DNA from: an uncultured Phascolarctobacterium sp.
GTDB taxonomy: Bacteria; Bacillota; Negativicutes; Acidaminococcales; Acidaminococcaceae
Direction of reading: 5' to 3'
Length of the DNA stretch: 64,000 bases
NCBI RefSeq assembly: GCF_937920985.1
Contig: NZ_CALDXR010000020.1
Span: 34,428 to 98,427, forward strand
Both the position numbers and the translations under genes were made by a program. This document shows positions 26,170 through 35,800 of this stretch, piece by piece. The notes below the pieces were generated by a model. That model had not been told where the DNA came from. It saw only the letters and a list, made by a program, of their open reading frames with translations, and did not search any database. Numbering within the stretch: position 1 is the stretch's first letter; each line of letters begins with the position of its first letter.

Positions 26170-27447
26170 ATGAATATTTTATTAATCGGTGGCGGCGGCC
26201 GCGAACACGCTTTAGCGTGGAAGCTGGCGCAAAGCCCTAAGGTTGAAAAAATTTATGCTGCTCCCGGCAACCCGGGCATGGCACTGCTGCCTAAATGCGA
26301 ATGCATTGCTCTGGATGTTGAAAATCTGGAGGGCGTAGCAGATTACGCTGAGGAAAAGAGCATTGACCTGACCGTTGTAGGTCCGGAAGCACCGCTTGTT
26401 GCAGGTCTTGCAGACGTTTGCAAGCGCCGCGGTCTGCCGGTGTTCGGTCCTTCTAAGGCTGCAGCGCAGCTGGAAGGCTCCAAGGCATTTTCCAAAGAGC
26501 TGATGGCAAAATACAATATTCCTACCGCTTTCTTCAAAATTTGCGAGGATATTGAAACTGCCAAGGCTTATGTTGAAGAAAAGGGCGCACCTATCGTAGT
26601 TAAGGCTGACGGTCTTGCAGCTGGCAAGGGTGTTGTTGTTGCAATGACTAAGCAGGAAGCACTTGATGCTATCGACGAAATGATGGCTGACCATAAATTC
26701 GGCAACGCAGGCGCACGCCTCGTTCTGGAAGAATACATGGAAGGCGAGGAGGCTTCTCTCCTGGCATTTACCGACGGCAAAACCATTGTGCCGATGATTG
26801 CTTCTCAGGACCACAAACGCGTATTTGACGGCGATGAGGGCCCCAACACCGGCGGTATGGGAACTTATGCTCCCGCTCCCGTTATGACCGACGTGCTGCG
26901 TTTAAAAGCAACTGAGCTGATTCTGAAGCCTGTTATCGCTGCTATGGCAGCAGAAGGCATGCCTTATCAGGGCTGTCTCTATGCAGGCCTGATGATCAAG
27001 GGCGACAGCGTGAAGGTTGTAGAATTCAACTGCCGCTTCGGTGACCCTGAGACTCAGGTAGTACTGCCTTTGCTTGACGGTGACCTGGCTGAGATTATGT
27101 TGGCCTGCGCTACCGGTACTCTGGATCAGGTAGACTTTGGTTGGTATGACAAGGCTGCAGTTTGCGTAGTAATGGCTTCCGGCGGTTATCCCGAAAGTTA
27201 TGCTAAAGGACTGGAAATCACCGGTCTGGCTGACGCTGCTGCTGATACAGACGTTGTTGTATTCCACGCAGGTACAAAGGCTGACGGCGCCAAGGTTCTT
27301 ACCAACGGCGGACGTGTATTGGGTGTAACTGCTGTGGACGCCAATATTAAGGCTGCACGCGACCGTGCCTATGCTGCTGTAGAAAAAATTAATTTTGATG
27401 GCGCTTTTTGCAGAAAAGATATTGCATGGAGAGCCTTAAAGAGGTAA
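26170..27447 (+). CDS. purD: Phosphoribosylamine-glycine ligase PurD
   Basis: Joins phosphoribosylamine and glycine to GAR with ATP. An ATP-grasp enzyme of normal length (425): MNILLIGGGGREHALAWKL at the N-terminus, GLAAGKGVVVA in the ATP-grasp domain, EEASLLAFTDGKTIVPM, and GPNTGGMGTYAPAPV. The ATG begins two bases after the purH stop. Last gene of the tight purine run; purB, purC, purK, purL, purQ and purS are not in the window. Confidence 0.96.
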   Translation: MNILLIGGGGREHALAWKLAQSPKVEKIYAAPGNPGMALLPKCECIALDVENLEGVADYAEEKSIDLTVVGPEAPLVAGLADVCKRRGLPVFGPSKAAAQLEGSKAFSKELMAKYNIPTAFFKICEDIETAKAYVEEKGAPIVVKADGLAAGKGVVVAMTKQEALDAIDEMMADHKFGNAGARLVLEEYMEGEEASLLAFTDGKTIVPMIASQDHKRVFDGDEGPNTGGMGTYAPAPVMTDVLRLKATELILKPVIAAMAAEGMPYQGCLYAGLMIKGDSVKVVEFNCRFGDPETQVVLPLLDGDLAEIMLACATGTLDQVDFGWYDKAAVCVVMASGGYPESYAKGLEITGLADAAADTDVVVFHAGTKADGAKVLTNGGRVLGVTAVDANIKAARDRAYAAVEKINFDGAFCRKDIAWRALKR

Positions 27448-27567
27448 AATAGGTAAAATACCTACTCGGACTGCAGAAAAGCAATTATTTACTCAGTAAT
27501 TCTGTTACAAAGTGTAATTTGCTTTGGCTGTGGTAAAAAAAATAATTAAGAAAAGGATGATGAAAGA

Positions 27568-29079
27568 ATGGCTTTTTATTATGATGAACCTGCTCACACA
27601 TTTAGTGAGTACCTGTTAGTTCCCGGTTATTCCTCTGAAAAATGTATCCCCGCCAATGTAGACCTGCGTACGCCGCTGGTTAAATACAAAAAAGGTGAAG
27701 AACCGGCAATTACTATGAACATCCCGATGGTTTCTGCTATCATGCAGGCTGTTTCCGGCGAAAAGCTGGCTGTAGCTCTTTCCAAAGAGGGCGGCATTTC
27801 TTTCATCTATGGTTCTCAATCCGTAGAAGACGAGGCTGCTATGGTTGCTCGCGTTAAAGGCTATCGTGCAGGCTTTGTAAGCAGCGATTCCAACATCCGT
27901 CCGGACAGCACTCTGGCTGATATCCTGGCACTGAAGGAACGCACCGGTCACTCCACCGTTGCTGTTACCAGCGATGGTACTGCAAACGGCAAGCTGGAAG
28001 GCATTGTTACCAGCCGTGACTATCGTCCGAGCCGCATGTCCCTGGACGTTAAGGTTCGTGACTTCATGACTCCGATTGACAAAATGGTTTATGCTCCGAA
28101 GGATACCACCCTGCAACAGGCTAATGATATCATCTGGGAGAAAAAACTCAACACTCTGCCTATCGTTGACGACGACGGTCGTATGCTGTACATGGTATTC
28201 CGTAAAGACTATGCAACTCATAAGGAATATCCGTTAGAGCTGCTGGACAGCAAAAAACGCCACATCGTTGGTGCTGGTATCAACACCCGCGACTACGCTG
28301 AGCGTGTTCCTGCATTGATTGATGCAGGCGTTGACGTACTCTGCATTGACTCCTCCGAAGGCTACAGCGCATGGCAGAAAATCACTCTGGACTGGATCCG
28401 TGAGCACTACGGTGACAGTGTTAAGGTTGGCGCAGGCAACGTAGTTGACGCTGAAGGCTTCCGCTTCCTGGCTGACGCTGGCGCTGACTTCATTAAAGTT
28501 GGTATCGGCGGCGGTTCTATCTGCATCACCCGTGAGCAAAAAGGTATCGGCCGTGGCCAGGCAACTGCTCTGATTGATGTTTGCAAGGCTCGTGACGAAT
28601 ACTTCGAAGAAACCGGCGTATATATTCCGGTATGCTCCGACGGCGGTATCGTTTATGACTACCATATGACTCTGGCTTTGGCTATGGGAGCTGACTTCAT
28701 GATGCTGGGCCGTTACTTCGCTCGTTTCGACGAAAGCCCGACCAACAAGGTTAACGTTAACGGCACCTACATGAAGGAATACTGGGGTGAAGGCTCCAGC
28801 CGTGCACGTAACTGGCAGCGCTATGATATGGGCGGCGCAGCTAAGCTGTCCTTCGAAGAAGGCGTTGACTCCTACGTTCCGTATGCAGGCAGCCTGAAGG
28901 ACAACGTAAACCTGACTCTGGCTAAGGTTCGTTCCACCATGTGCAACTGCGGTGCTCTGAACATCCGCGAGCTGCAGGAGAAGGCTAAACTGACTCTTGT
29001 TTCCGCAACCAGCCTGGTTGAAGGTGGCGCACATGACGTTATGCTGAAAGAAAACTCCAACAGCAACTATCCTAAATAA
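27568..29079 (+). CDS. guaB: IMP dehydrogenase, Tritrichomonas-like type
   Basis: Oxidises IMP to XMP with NAD, the first step to GMP. A 503-residue enzyme with the barrel domain split by a CBS pair at about 110-220. The catalytic loop is GIGGGSICITREQKGIGRG with Cys319, and the flap has Arg418-Tyr419 (NWQRYDMGG). These numbers equal those of the Tritrichomonas foetus enzyme, which also has 503 residues, shares GGGSICITREQKG where most bacteria have GPGS, and ends similarly (EGGAHDV). So this is not the usual GuaB subtype. RBS AAAGGATGATG precedes the ATG. Confidence 0.95.
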   Translation: MAFYYDEPAHTFSEYLLVPGYSSEKCIPANVDLRTPLVKYKKGEEPAITMNIPMVSAIMQAVSGEKLAVALSKEGGISFIYGSQSVEDEAAMVARVKGYRAGFVSSDSNIRPDSTLADILALKERTGHSTVAVTSDGTANGKLEGIVTSRDYRPSRMSLDVKVRDFMTPIDKMVYAPKDTTLQQANDIIWEKKLNTLPIVDDDGRMLYMVFRKDYATHKEYPLELLDSKKRHIVGAGINTRDYAERVPALIDAGVDVLCIDSSEGYSAWQKITLDWIREHYGDSVKVGAGNVVDAEGFRFLADAGADFIKVGIGGGSICITREQKGIGRGQATALIDVCKARDEYFEETGVYIPVCSDGGIVYDYHMTLALAMGADFMMLGRYFARFDESPTNKVNVNGTYMKEYWGEGSSRARNWQRYDMGGAAKLSFEEGVDSYVPYAGSLKDNVNLTLAKVRSTMCNCGALNIRELQEKAKLTLVSATSLVEGGAHDVMLKENSNSNYPK

Positions 29080-29100
29080 TTAAATAAACGTACTATAAAG

Positions 29101-29159
29101 ACTGCTGCAGTCCGCTTGCCTCTTCTTGTTGAAGAGACTGACGGAGGCAGCAGTTTTTG
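29101..29159 (+). terminator. Intrinsic terminator after guaB
   Basis: ACTGCTGC (29101-29108) pairs with GCAGCAGT (29147-29154), enclosing a CTCTTC/GAAGAG inner hairpin, and is followed by TTTTT. Confidence 0.85.
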
Positions 29160-29202
29160 TTTACCAAAGGTAGTGATGGAAGGTTAAAATTTACAAATGA
29201 AA

Positions 29203-29247
29203 CAAGCCGTGTCAACGGCTTGCAAGGGAAAGTGCTCGATGCACTTT
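29203..29247. other. Two hairpins upstream of the accessory-cluster promoter
   Basis: CAAGCCGT (29203-29210) pairs with ACGGCTTG (29215-29222); AAAGTGC (29229-29235) pairs with GCACTTT (29241-29247). They abut the promoter and may be operators or terminator remnants. Confidence 0.45.
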
Positions 29248-29250
29248 TGC

Positions 29251-29278
29251 TTGACTGGGGGGGACAAGGTGTTATACT
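29251..29278 (+). promoter_or_regulatory. Promoter of the accessory cluster
   Basis: TTGACT (29251-29256) and TATACT (29273-29278) are 16 bases apart. The transcript would begin near 29285 and run through a leader terminator before the first gene at 29461. No gene is seen in 29160-29460. Confidence 0.6.
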
Positions 29279-29390
29279 TAGATTAAGTTAACATTAAAAG
29301 TTAAAAGTTAAAAATTGACCTGAAAGTTTAAAAGGATGGACCTTGTATGAAGAATTTATAAATGCTTTGAGGGGATGTGGTTAAAATTTT

Positions 29391-29425
29391 ACAGACAATC
29401 AGTTAAATGATTAGTCTGTTTTTTT
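29391..29425 (+). terminator. Leader terminator ahead of the accessory cluster
   Basis: ACAGACAATCA (29391-29401) pairs with TGATTAGTCTGT (29408-29419) with one bulge, then seven T residues. It lies between the promoter and the first gene, so it may attenuate the cluster or end a short RNA. Confidence 0.75.
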
Positions 29426-29460
29426 CTTTTAAAGCTATTTTGATGAATGGAGTGTTAACA

Positions 29461-30861
29461 ATGAAAAAATTATTGATGTTGGTGATATTTATAATCATCA
29501 GCAGTATTTTGAGTGGCTGTGGTGGTGGAACTTCACCTAATAATCGTAACGTTCAAAAACCAACAAAAGTAACGCAAGCAAAATCAGATTCTATTGATGT
29601 AGCAGTTTATCTTGATGGAACGTATTCGATGAGTGGTTACGTTAACTATCCGTCTGCTACAGTGTATAGTGATGGCTTGAAAAAAATTGAACGCACAGTT
29701 ACCAGTACATGGAAGCAGGAAAAAGTACAGTATGTTAAATTTGGCGATAGCTTACAGAATCTCAGTAGGGAGCAATTTTTGCAATCTAATAATGTAGGTT
29801 TTTACCAGGAAAATGATACGAGCTTACAGACAGTAATCGCAGCTATGGATCCGAAAAAGCTGAATATCTTGGTTACGGATTTGTTTCAAACAAATCAGGA
29901 TATTGACAGCTTGATTATTGCCTTAAAAAAAGCTTGTTTTGCTGATAGTAGTAAAGGTATGGCTTTAATAGGTGTAAAAAGCCAGTTCAATGGCAATATT
30001 TATGATATTGGCAAGAGTGGTGCAGCATTCAATTACACCAGTAAGGAAGATATAGCTTCATATAGGCCTTTTTATCTTTTAGTTATGGGTAAGGAAGCAG
30101 ATGTAAGAGCTTTTACTGAAAGCTATAGCAAAAGCTTTAATGACGCTAAACTTTTAAAGGTGGCTATGTTCTCTAAAAATATTGGTAATAATGTAAAGCT
30201 TTTGCCTGGCAAGACGGTGAAGAATAACAAAAAAGAAAAGCTGGCGAGCATGGCGCAGATTTCCACATTGCTTGGTAGTAACAGTGATATTCTACAATAT
30301 CGTTTGAAGCTTGATGAAAAACAATCAGGCTTTAATGCGACAATGATAGCAGAAGATGTTATTGGCAGTTGCCCGGAAAGTTATAAGAACTTTACTTGTA
30401 AGGTTGAAAAATGGCAGCAACAGCAGGGAAAAAAGCAAGAAGTTGGTTTTGTTGATAAGCTGATGGGTAAGAGTAGCAAAACAGAAAATGGCGCTACTTT
30501 TGAAGAAGTTCCCGCAAAGGATTTCGTAGAGATTATGGCTGGTAATTCCGGATTGCGTGGAACAGATGCTAATGTAGATATGCTGTTTAAGTTTAATCCT
30601 TTGGGTATTAGAAAAGCAGAAGGCAAATATCGCTTAAATATAGCTGTTTTACCGGGAAAGGAAGAATATTTGGCAAGCAATTCTGCTTTTAAAGAATGGA
30701 ATTTTGGCGATGATATCGCCACTGATTCGGCAAAATTACAAACTATAGGCGGTAAAACATTAAATGTAGACAGTTTTGTCAAGATGGTTGCTTCATTGAA
30801 TTATGAGATGAATAAGCCGGGCTTCTATGATGTATATATTTATTTGGAAGCTTTAAAATAA
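29461..30861 (+). CDS. VWA-like lipoprotein, first gene of the accessory cluster
   Basis: A 466-residue lipoprotein: a hydrophobic signal with lipobox LSGC and lipidated Cys20. The following domain resembles a von Willebrand A fold, with VAVYLDGTYSMSG (D52-G-T-Y-S56) in place of the MIDAS DxSxS and a later KLNILVTDLFQT strand. The remainder is unrecognised, with a Lys-rich low-complexity stretch near the middle. The ATG at 29461 has GGAG 8 bases upstream; the frame is open from 29407 but that overlaps the terminator. Role inferred: an envelope-facing ligand-binding part of the machine encoded downstream. VWA assignment is tentative. Confidence 0.7.
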   Translation: MKKLLMLVIFIIISSILSGCGGGTSPNNRNVQKPTKVTQAKSDSIDVAVYLDGTYSMSGYVNYPSATVYSDGLKKIERTVTSTWKQEKVQYVKFGDSLQNLSREQFLQSNNVGFYQENDTSLQTVIAAMDPKKLNILVTDLFQTNQDIDSLIIALKKACFADSSKGMALIGVKSQFNGNIYDIGKSGAAFNYTSKEDIASYRPFYLLVMGKEADVRAFTESYSKSFNDAKLLKVAMFSKNIGNNVKLLPGKTVKNNKKEKLASMAQISTLLGSNSDILQYRLKLDEKQSGFNATMIAEDVIGSCPESYKNFTCKVEKWQQQQGKKQEVGFVDKLMGKSSKTENGATFEEVPAKDFVEIMAGNSGLRGTDANVDMLFKFNPLGIRKAEGKYRLNIAVLPGKEEYLASNSAFKEWNFGDDIATDSAKLQTIGGKTLNVDSFVKMVASLNYEMNKPGFYDVYIYLEALK

Positions 30862-30890
30862 AATTTTACTATTAAAGGAGAGGTTAAAAA

Positions 30891-31340
30891 ATGAATTGGG
30901 GTAAATTTTTGGTTGGAGCATTTGTACTGTTTATTGTTTTTTGGTTATTATTATTCTTTGGCTATGGTAACTTGGTGTTGGCTGACAGTGTTGTACCAGT
31001 AGAGGGTATGGAGGTAGATGAATGGCTGGCAGGCTTTAGATTGTGCGGTGGCATTAGTGGCATTCTTGGCTTTATTTGTGCGGCAATCTGGTTCTATATA
31101 GGCGATGGCTTTGCGGGTGAAAGTGGCATTTCTGTAAAGTATTATGGATTGTTAATTGTTTCTTTCGTTTTTGGTGTTGCAGCAAACTTTTTGTTCCTTC
31201 CTGCTTCACAAGAAGGAAGTGGCTGGGCTAGCTTATTTGTAATCATCTTTCCTATGCTTTTGTACTATCTTTCTTCTTTGATTGTTAGTGCACCGCAGGT
31301 TAAGTATATTCCGCCTCTGGGTGAAGTTATACATAAATAA
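30891..31340 (+). CDS. Four-helix membrane protein of unknown function
   Basis: A 149-residue integral membrane protein with hydrophobic segments at about 5-30, 48-70, 84-105 and 113-135, ending in a short soluble tail (PQVKYIPPLGEVIHK). RBS AAAGGAGAGG precedes the ATG, 29 bases after the lipoprotein gene, and the tubulin-like gene follows 15 bases later. No family recognised. Position suggests it is a membrane subunit or anchor of the cluster's complex. Confidence 0.6.
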   Translation: MNWGKFLVGAFVLFIVFWLLLFFGYGNLVLADSVVPVEGMEVDEWLAGFRLCGGISGILGFICAAIWFYIGDGFAGESGISVKYYGLLIVSFVFGVAANFLFLPASQEGSGWASLFVIIFPMLLYYLSSLIVSAPQVKYIPPLGEVIHK

Positions 31341-31355
31341 TATGGAGGATTAGTT

Positions 31356-32852
31356 ATGAGTTACTATATGATTGCTATTGGTGGCACGGGAGCCAAGTGC
31401 TTAGAGTCTTTTATTCATTTGTGTGGCGCAGGACTTTTAAAGGATTCTCAACCTGTAAAAATTGTTTACGTAGATTCTGATGTAACCTGTGGTAATTTGC
31501 AAAGAACCCAAAAAGCTGCAGATTTGTATGCTAAAGCGCAAAAGATAGGCTTTGGCGATACTGGAATTTTAAAAAATGCGATTACTACTTATGCTCCTTG
31601 GACACCGGTTCCAGAAAACTGCGTAAATACAGATGATGTTTTTCAACGTACAAGTCTTGTTAATAAGGAGAAATATAAGGATTTAGGCATGCTTTATGAT
31701 GCCTTGTTTACAGAACAGGAACGTGTAACTCCCTTGGATAAGGGCTTCCGCGCCCATCCTGCTGTCGGTGCTGCTGTTATGAGTCAGGGAATGATTGCAG
31801 AGCAGTCAGAGCAATGGAAAGAATTAGAGCAGCAGATTAATACTGATAAGGACGCTAGAGTTTTTTTATTTGCGTCTGTCTTTGGTGGTATGGGAGCATC
31901 TGGCTTTCCTACAATAGCCAAAATTCTTAAAAGCAAATTAAAAAAGGATGAAAATGGTAAACCGCTTACTAAAATTGGTGGTGCTTTGATATTGCCTTAT
32001 TTTAAATTTCCTAGTCCTCCTAGTGAAAAAGAAAAAGAAATGCAGGCTAAGGTTGAAGATTTTATGTTGAACACTAAATCAGCATTAGACTATTATGATA
32101 AAAGTGGCCTCTTAGGTGATGTGTTTAACAATATTTACTTAGTTGGTGATAATGATTTAACAGAGATGAAAGAATTTAGCTTGGGGAACGATCCTCAGAA
32201 AAATGATGCACATTTTATTGAGCTTTATGCTGCCTTAGCTGCTTTCGATTTCTTTAATAAAACAGATTTCTCTGAGGTTACAACACCAATGATTGCCCGT
32301 GGGGATGAAGATGATTCTGATACTATTGATAAGATAACCTGGGATGATATTCCTAATGTTTGCTTAGATGGCAATGTAAAGGATAAGCTTGCAGCGTATA
32401 TTCGCTTTTTGTATGCTTACAAGAACTGCATTCTGATTAATTTAGCTAAATGTGCTGCATCAGAAACCGAAAAGAGAAATGTGACGTGGTATAAAGACTT
32501 AGTTGAAAAGTTTGGTAAGATTGATGTATATCATGATCGTGAAATTATGGACACCTTTAATGCTTTAGGTGATTATGCTGATTGCTTTTTCGATTGGTGG
32601 CGTCAGATTATTTTATCTAATGACAAACGTAAGATTGAATTGCTTAATAAACAGCTTTGGGAAAGTGGCTTGTGGGAAAAGAAAGACTTAGACATTTATC
32701 AAGTTGTTTTGCCAATCAAGGAACGCAAGGAAAAGCTTACCTATAGAGCTTTTTGGAAAGAATTGTGTAATTATACTGGCAAGTTGAAAACTACCAACGC
32801 AGGCGGTTCGGAATTTTTAATGTGTGCGGTTTATGAAATTTGTAAAAATTAA
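31356..32852 (+). CDS. Tubulin/FtsZ-like GTPase-type protein
   Basis: A 498-residue soluble protein with features of the divergent bacterial tubulin-like families. The N-terminal strand-loop MIAIGGTGAKCLESF (GGTGAK at 9-14) resembles the first nucleotide-binding loop, VYVDSDVTCGNLQ (Asp40, Asp42) the second strand, and FLFASVFGGMGASGFP (GGMGASG at 177-183) the tubulin GGGTGSG signature. The C-terminal 250 residues are unrecognised. It is neither cell-division FtsZ (wrong length, poor match) nor clearly TubZ. It lies between a membrane protein and an actin-like ATPase. Polymerisation is inferred, not shown. Confidence 0.72.
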   Translation: MSYYMIAIGGTGAKCLESFIHLCGAGLLKDSQPVKIVYVDSDVTCGNLQRTQKAADLYAKAQKIGFGDTGILKNAITTYAPWTPVPENCVNTDDVFQRTSLVNKEKYKDLGMLYDALFTEQERVTPLDKGFRAHPAVGAAVMSQGMIAEQSEQWKELEQQINTDKDARVFLFASVFGGMGASGFPTIAKILKSKLKKDENGKPLTKIGGALILPYFKFPSPPSEKEKEMQAKVEDFMLNTKSALDYYDKSGLLGDVFNNIYLVGDNDLTEMKEFSLGNDPQKNDAHFIELYAALAAFDFFNKTDFSEVTTPMIARGDEDDSDTIDKITWDDIPNVCLDGNVKDKLAAYIRFLYAYKNCILINLAKCAASETEKRNVTWYKDLVEKFGKIDVYHDREIMDTFNALGDYADCFFDWWRQIILSNDKRKIELLNKQLWESGLWEKKDLDIYQVVLPIKERKEKLTYRAFWKELCNYTGKLKTTNAGGSEFLMCAVYEICKN

Positions 32853-32866
32853 AGGAGAACCTGATT

Positions 32867-35800
32867 ATGTCATCGATACCTTTACTTCCAAGATTAAATG
32901 ATGAGAAAAAGATTGCTTTCAGCAAAAGAGGCGAATGGAAATCCGATTCTCAGAATACTTTACCTAATTTAGTTAAAGATTTAAAAGTTACAACAGATTA
33001 TAAATCTACTATTACTTCTATTCCAGATTCATGGGCACGTCCCAAAATGTACGAGATAGTGTTGTTTGATGAAAATCATCCTTTACACAAAAAATATCTG
33101 GAACAGTGGCGAGGGATTTTGGCAATACTGGCGTTACGTGAAATGCGCAATTTTAAGGATGTAAAATGCCATAGTATTATTCTGCCAGAAACTACTAAAC
33201 TTGCTAAAGATGCTCCGGTATTTTTGAAGGTTTTGGCAAATACTTTGCCAGAAGAATATAAAAGCGATAAATATAAGGATGAAACAGTTGATGATGGTTA
33301 TAAAATTCAGCTGATTTCGTATCAGGAGAGATCTGTAGCAATAGTTTGGCCTACGATTTTACTGTGTCCCGCTGTAAGTTTGGATTACCAGATAGACAGA
33401 AGCATATCTTGGTGGGAATATAATGGCATTAAAGATCCAGTATCTAGCCTTAGCGATCAAGAAAAATGCTTACTAAAAAAATGGCTTGATGGGATCAAGG
33501 ATAGCTTACCTGAGAATGATTATAAAGCTAATAAATTAATGAAATTATTACAGGATTTTCAGGATGATTTGCAGGTCACAGAAAAGGTGTCTAATTACGC
33601 TTTAGGTTCTGGGCTTAATATTACAGGTTTTTGCAAAGCACTTGATAAGCCGATTCGCTGCAGTATAGATGGTTCCCAATTTTTGGCTGCATCCAATGTA
33701 ATGCTCATTAATTTGCGTCATAAAGCTGCTAAAAACTTGTTGGTAATGACAAAAGATATGTATCAGCAATGGAATAAAGCTGCTAGTGATATAATGGTAG
33801 CAGGAAATGTAAATCTAGATGCAGCGTTGCCTTGTGATGGGAGATTGTATGAAAAAGATAAGTTGAATGGTATCGATTTATCTAAATATAATGTCGAGCT
33901 TCGCATGGGCACAGATTTCTTTACGGAAAAAATTTGTTTAATTGAATCTCAAGATGACATTTTTCCCAATGCTTTAACAAATATAAAGATTAATTATGGT
34001 TCTACTAAGAATGTTTTAATGCCAATTAAAAAGGAGCTTTTAGATTATCTTTCACCAGAGTATTTAGTTCAGCACTTCAGATGTAATGTTACTGATAAAG
34101 GAATAAAAGTAGAATTGGATTTACCTCTGAAGGGATTTGATGAAAATGGTAATGTATTGACCATTAGTAAAGAATATAATGATGAACAAGTATTAAATGA
34201 ATGGGAAAGAGATATTATTGACGATTTAGTTGCCCCTATTATTCAAATTTGGCCTAATTTTATCCCTAGTAATGAAGATACATGGCAGGCATATTATTCG
34301 TTCTGTGATAACAATGGCTATCCTAATTCTTTCTTTGCGCAACCATTATGGGAAGAAGGTAGCTATGATTGTCGCGATTTGACTTTTAGTGATGTTGAAG
34401 TTGAAATATGTAAGGGAAAAATATTTCCAGAAGGCTTTGTCTGCTGGCATAAAATGCATACAATTTCAGGACCACGCGAAATAGAGCTTGGGTTGATACT
34501 TATACAAAAACCTAAAAATCTGCAATTATCCACAGGAAAATCTTGTAGGATTGGCGTAGATTTTGGTACAACCAATACAGTTACTTATATGTCAATGAAT
34601 GACAACCAACATATGATTCAGTTACAAAACAGGCTATATAATGTCACAACAGTTTATAGTGAAACAGTGACGGAATTACGTAGACACTTTTTTAATTCAA
34701 CAGCACAGCCAAATGGTGAATCTATTTCCATTAGAACATTGTTTACCCCTAACGAGGGTGCGTTTAGTGGAAATATTAATCAAGCGGTATTCCCTGGAGT
34801 AATTTATTATTTGGATGGCATGAATAATATTGGTGATGACAGGAATATTGATAAACTGGTACAAGGCCGGGATATGAAATGGGATTCTGCTCAAACTGCA
34901 GCTCAAGGCGTAAACTATATGAGTTACTTTTTATATCAGATGACAGTCCAGTGTATGGCAGAGGCTGTTATTGCTGGAGCTACCAATATAGAGTGGTATT
35001 ATTCTTATCCAAAGGCCTTTAATGATAATCAGATTGGGAAGTTAGAAAATATTTGGATTTCTGTTTTAAATAACTGCAAAAATATATCACCAATTAATTC
35101 TCAACATAAGGCTATAGCTAAAACTGAAAGCATCTCTATGGCAGAATTCTTCAAGAATGAAATGAAGGGAACTTTCAAAAGAGGTATGGTTTGCTTTGAC
35201 ATTGGCGGTGGTTCTACTGATATTGCGATTTGGCAGGGTTCCAATAATGATAAGCCAGTAGGTCAATGCTCTTTGATGTTTGCAGGACAGGACATTTTTA
35301 ATAGACAACTTTTTAAAAAACGCAATATTTTGCTTGGATTTGAAAGTAATGACGATGCTCTCAATGCATTTATTAAAAGATTAGTTGACATACCTGCGGG
35401 TGAGCAAGACCAATTTAATATGGAATTGGAAGCTTTATTAAAATATAAGCAGAATATTCTATTAGAGGGCTTAAAATCAAATAGTGAGTGTGGAAATGTT
35501 AAACTTTTTTTACGTAACATTGCCTTTGCGTTATCTGGAATATTTTACTATGCTGGCGGTATTGTAGGTGAATGCCTTGATTTTAGTGATAAAAACCAGT
35601 CATTACCACATTGTTTTGTTGGCGGTAATGCTTCAAAACTACTTGATTGGGTTGCTGAGGGCAATTATGCTATTAGCCAAAAATTTGAGGATGTTTATAC
35701 GGCATTCTTGAGAGTTGCTGTTTTTAGGAAACAAAATCTGATGAAAAATCAAGTAGCATTCAATGTTCTTCAGAGCAGCAATCCCAAGGAAGAAGTTGCG

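Noticed and set aside
28234..29034. Minus-strand open frame of 266 residues opposite guaB
   Set aside because: Shadow of a certain gene with no start signal or domain.
29407..29460. Longer start for the VWA-like lipoprotein at 29407
   Set aside because: It would lie within the leader terminator, has no ribosome site, and would put 18 residues before a complete lipoprotein signal.
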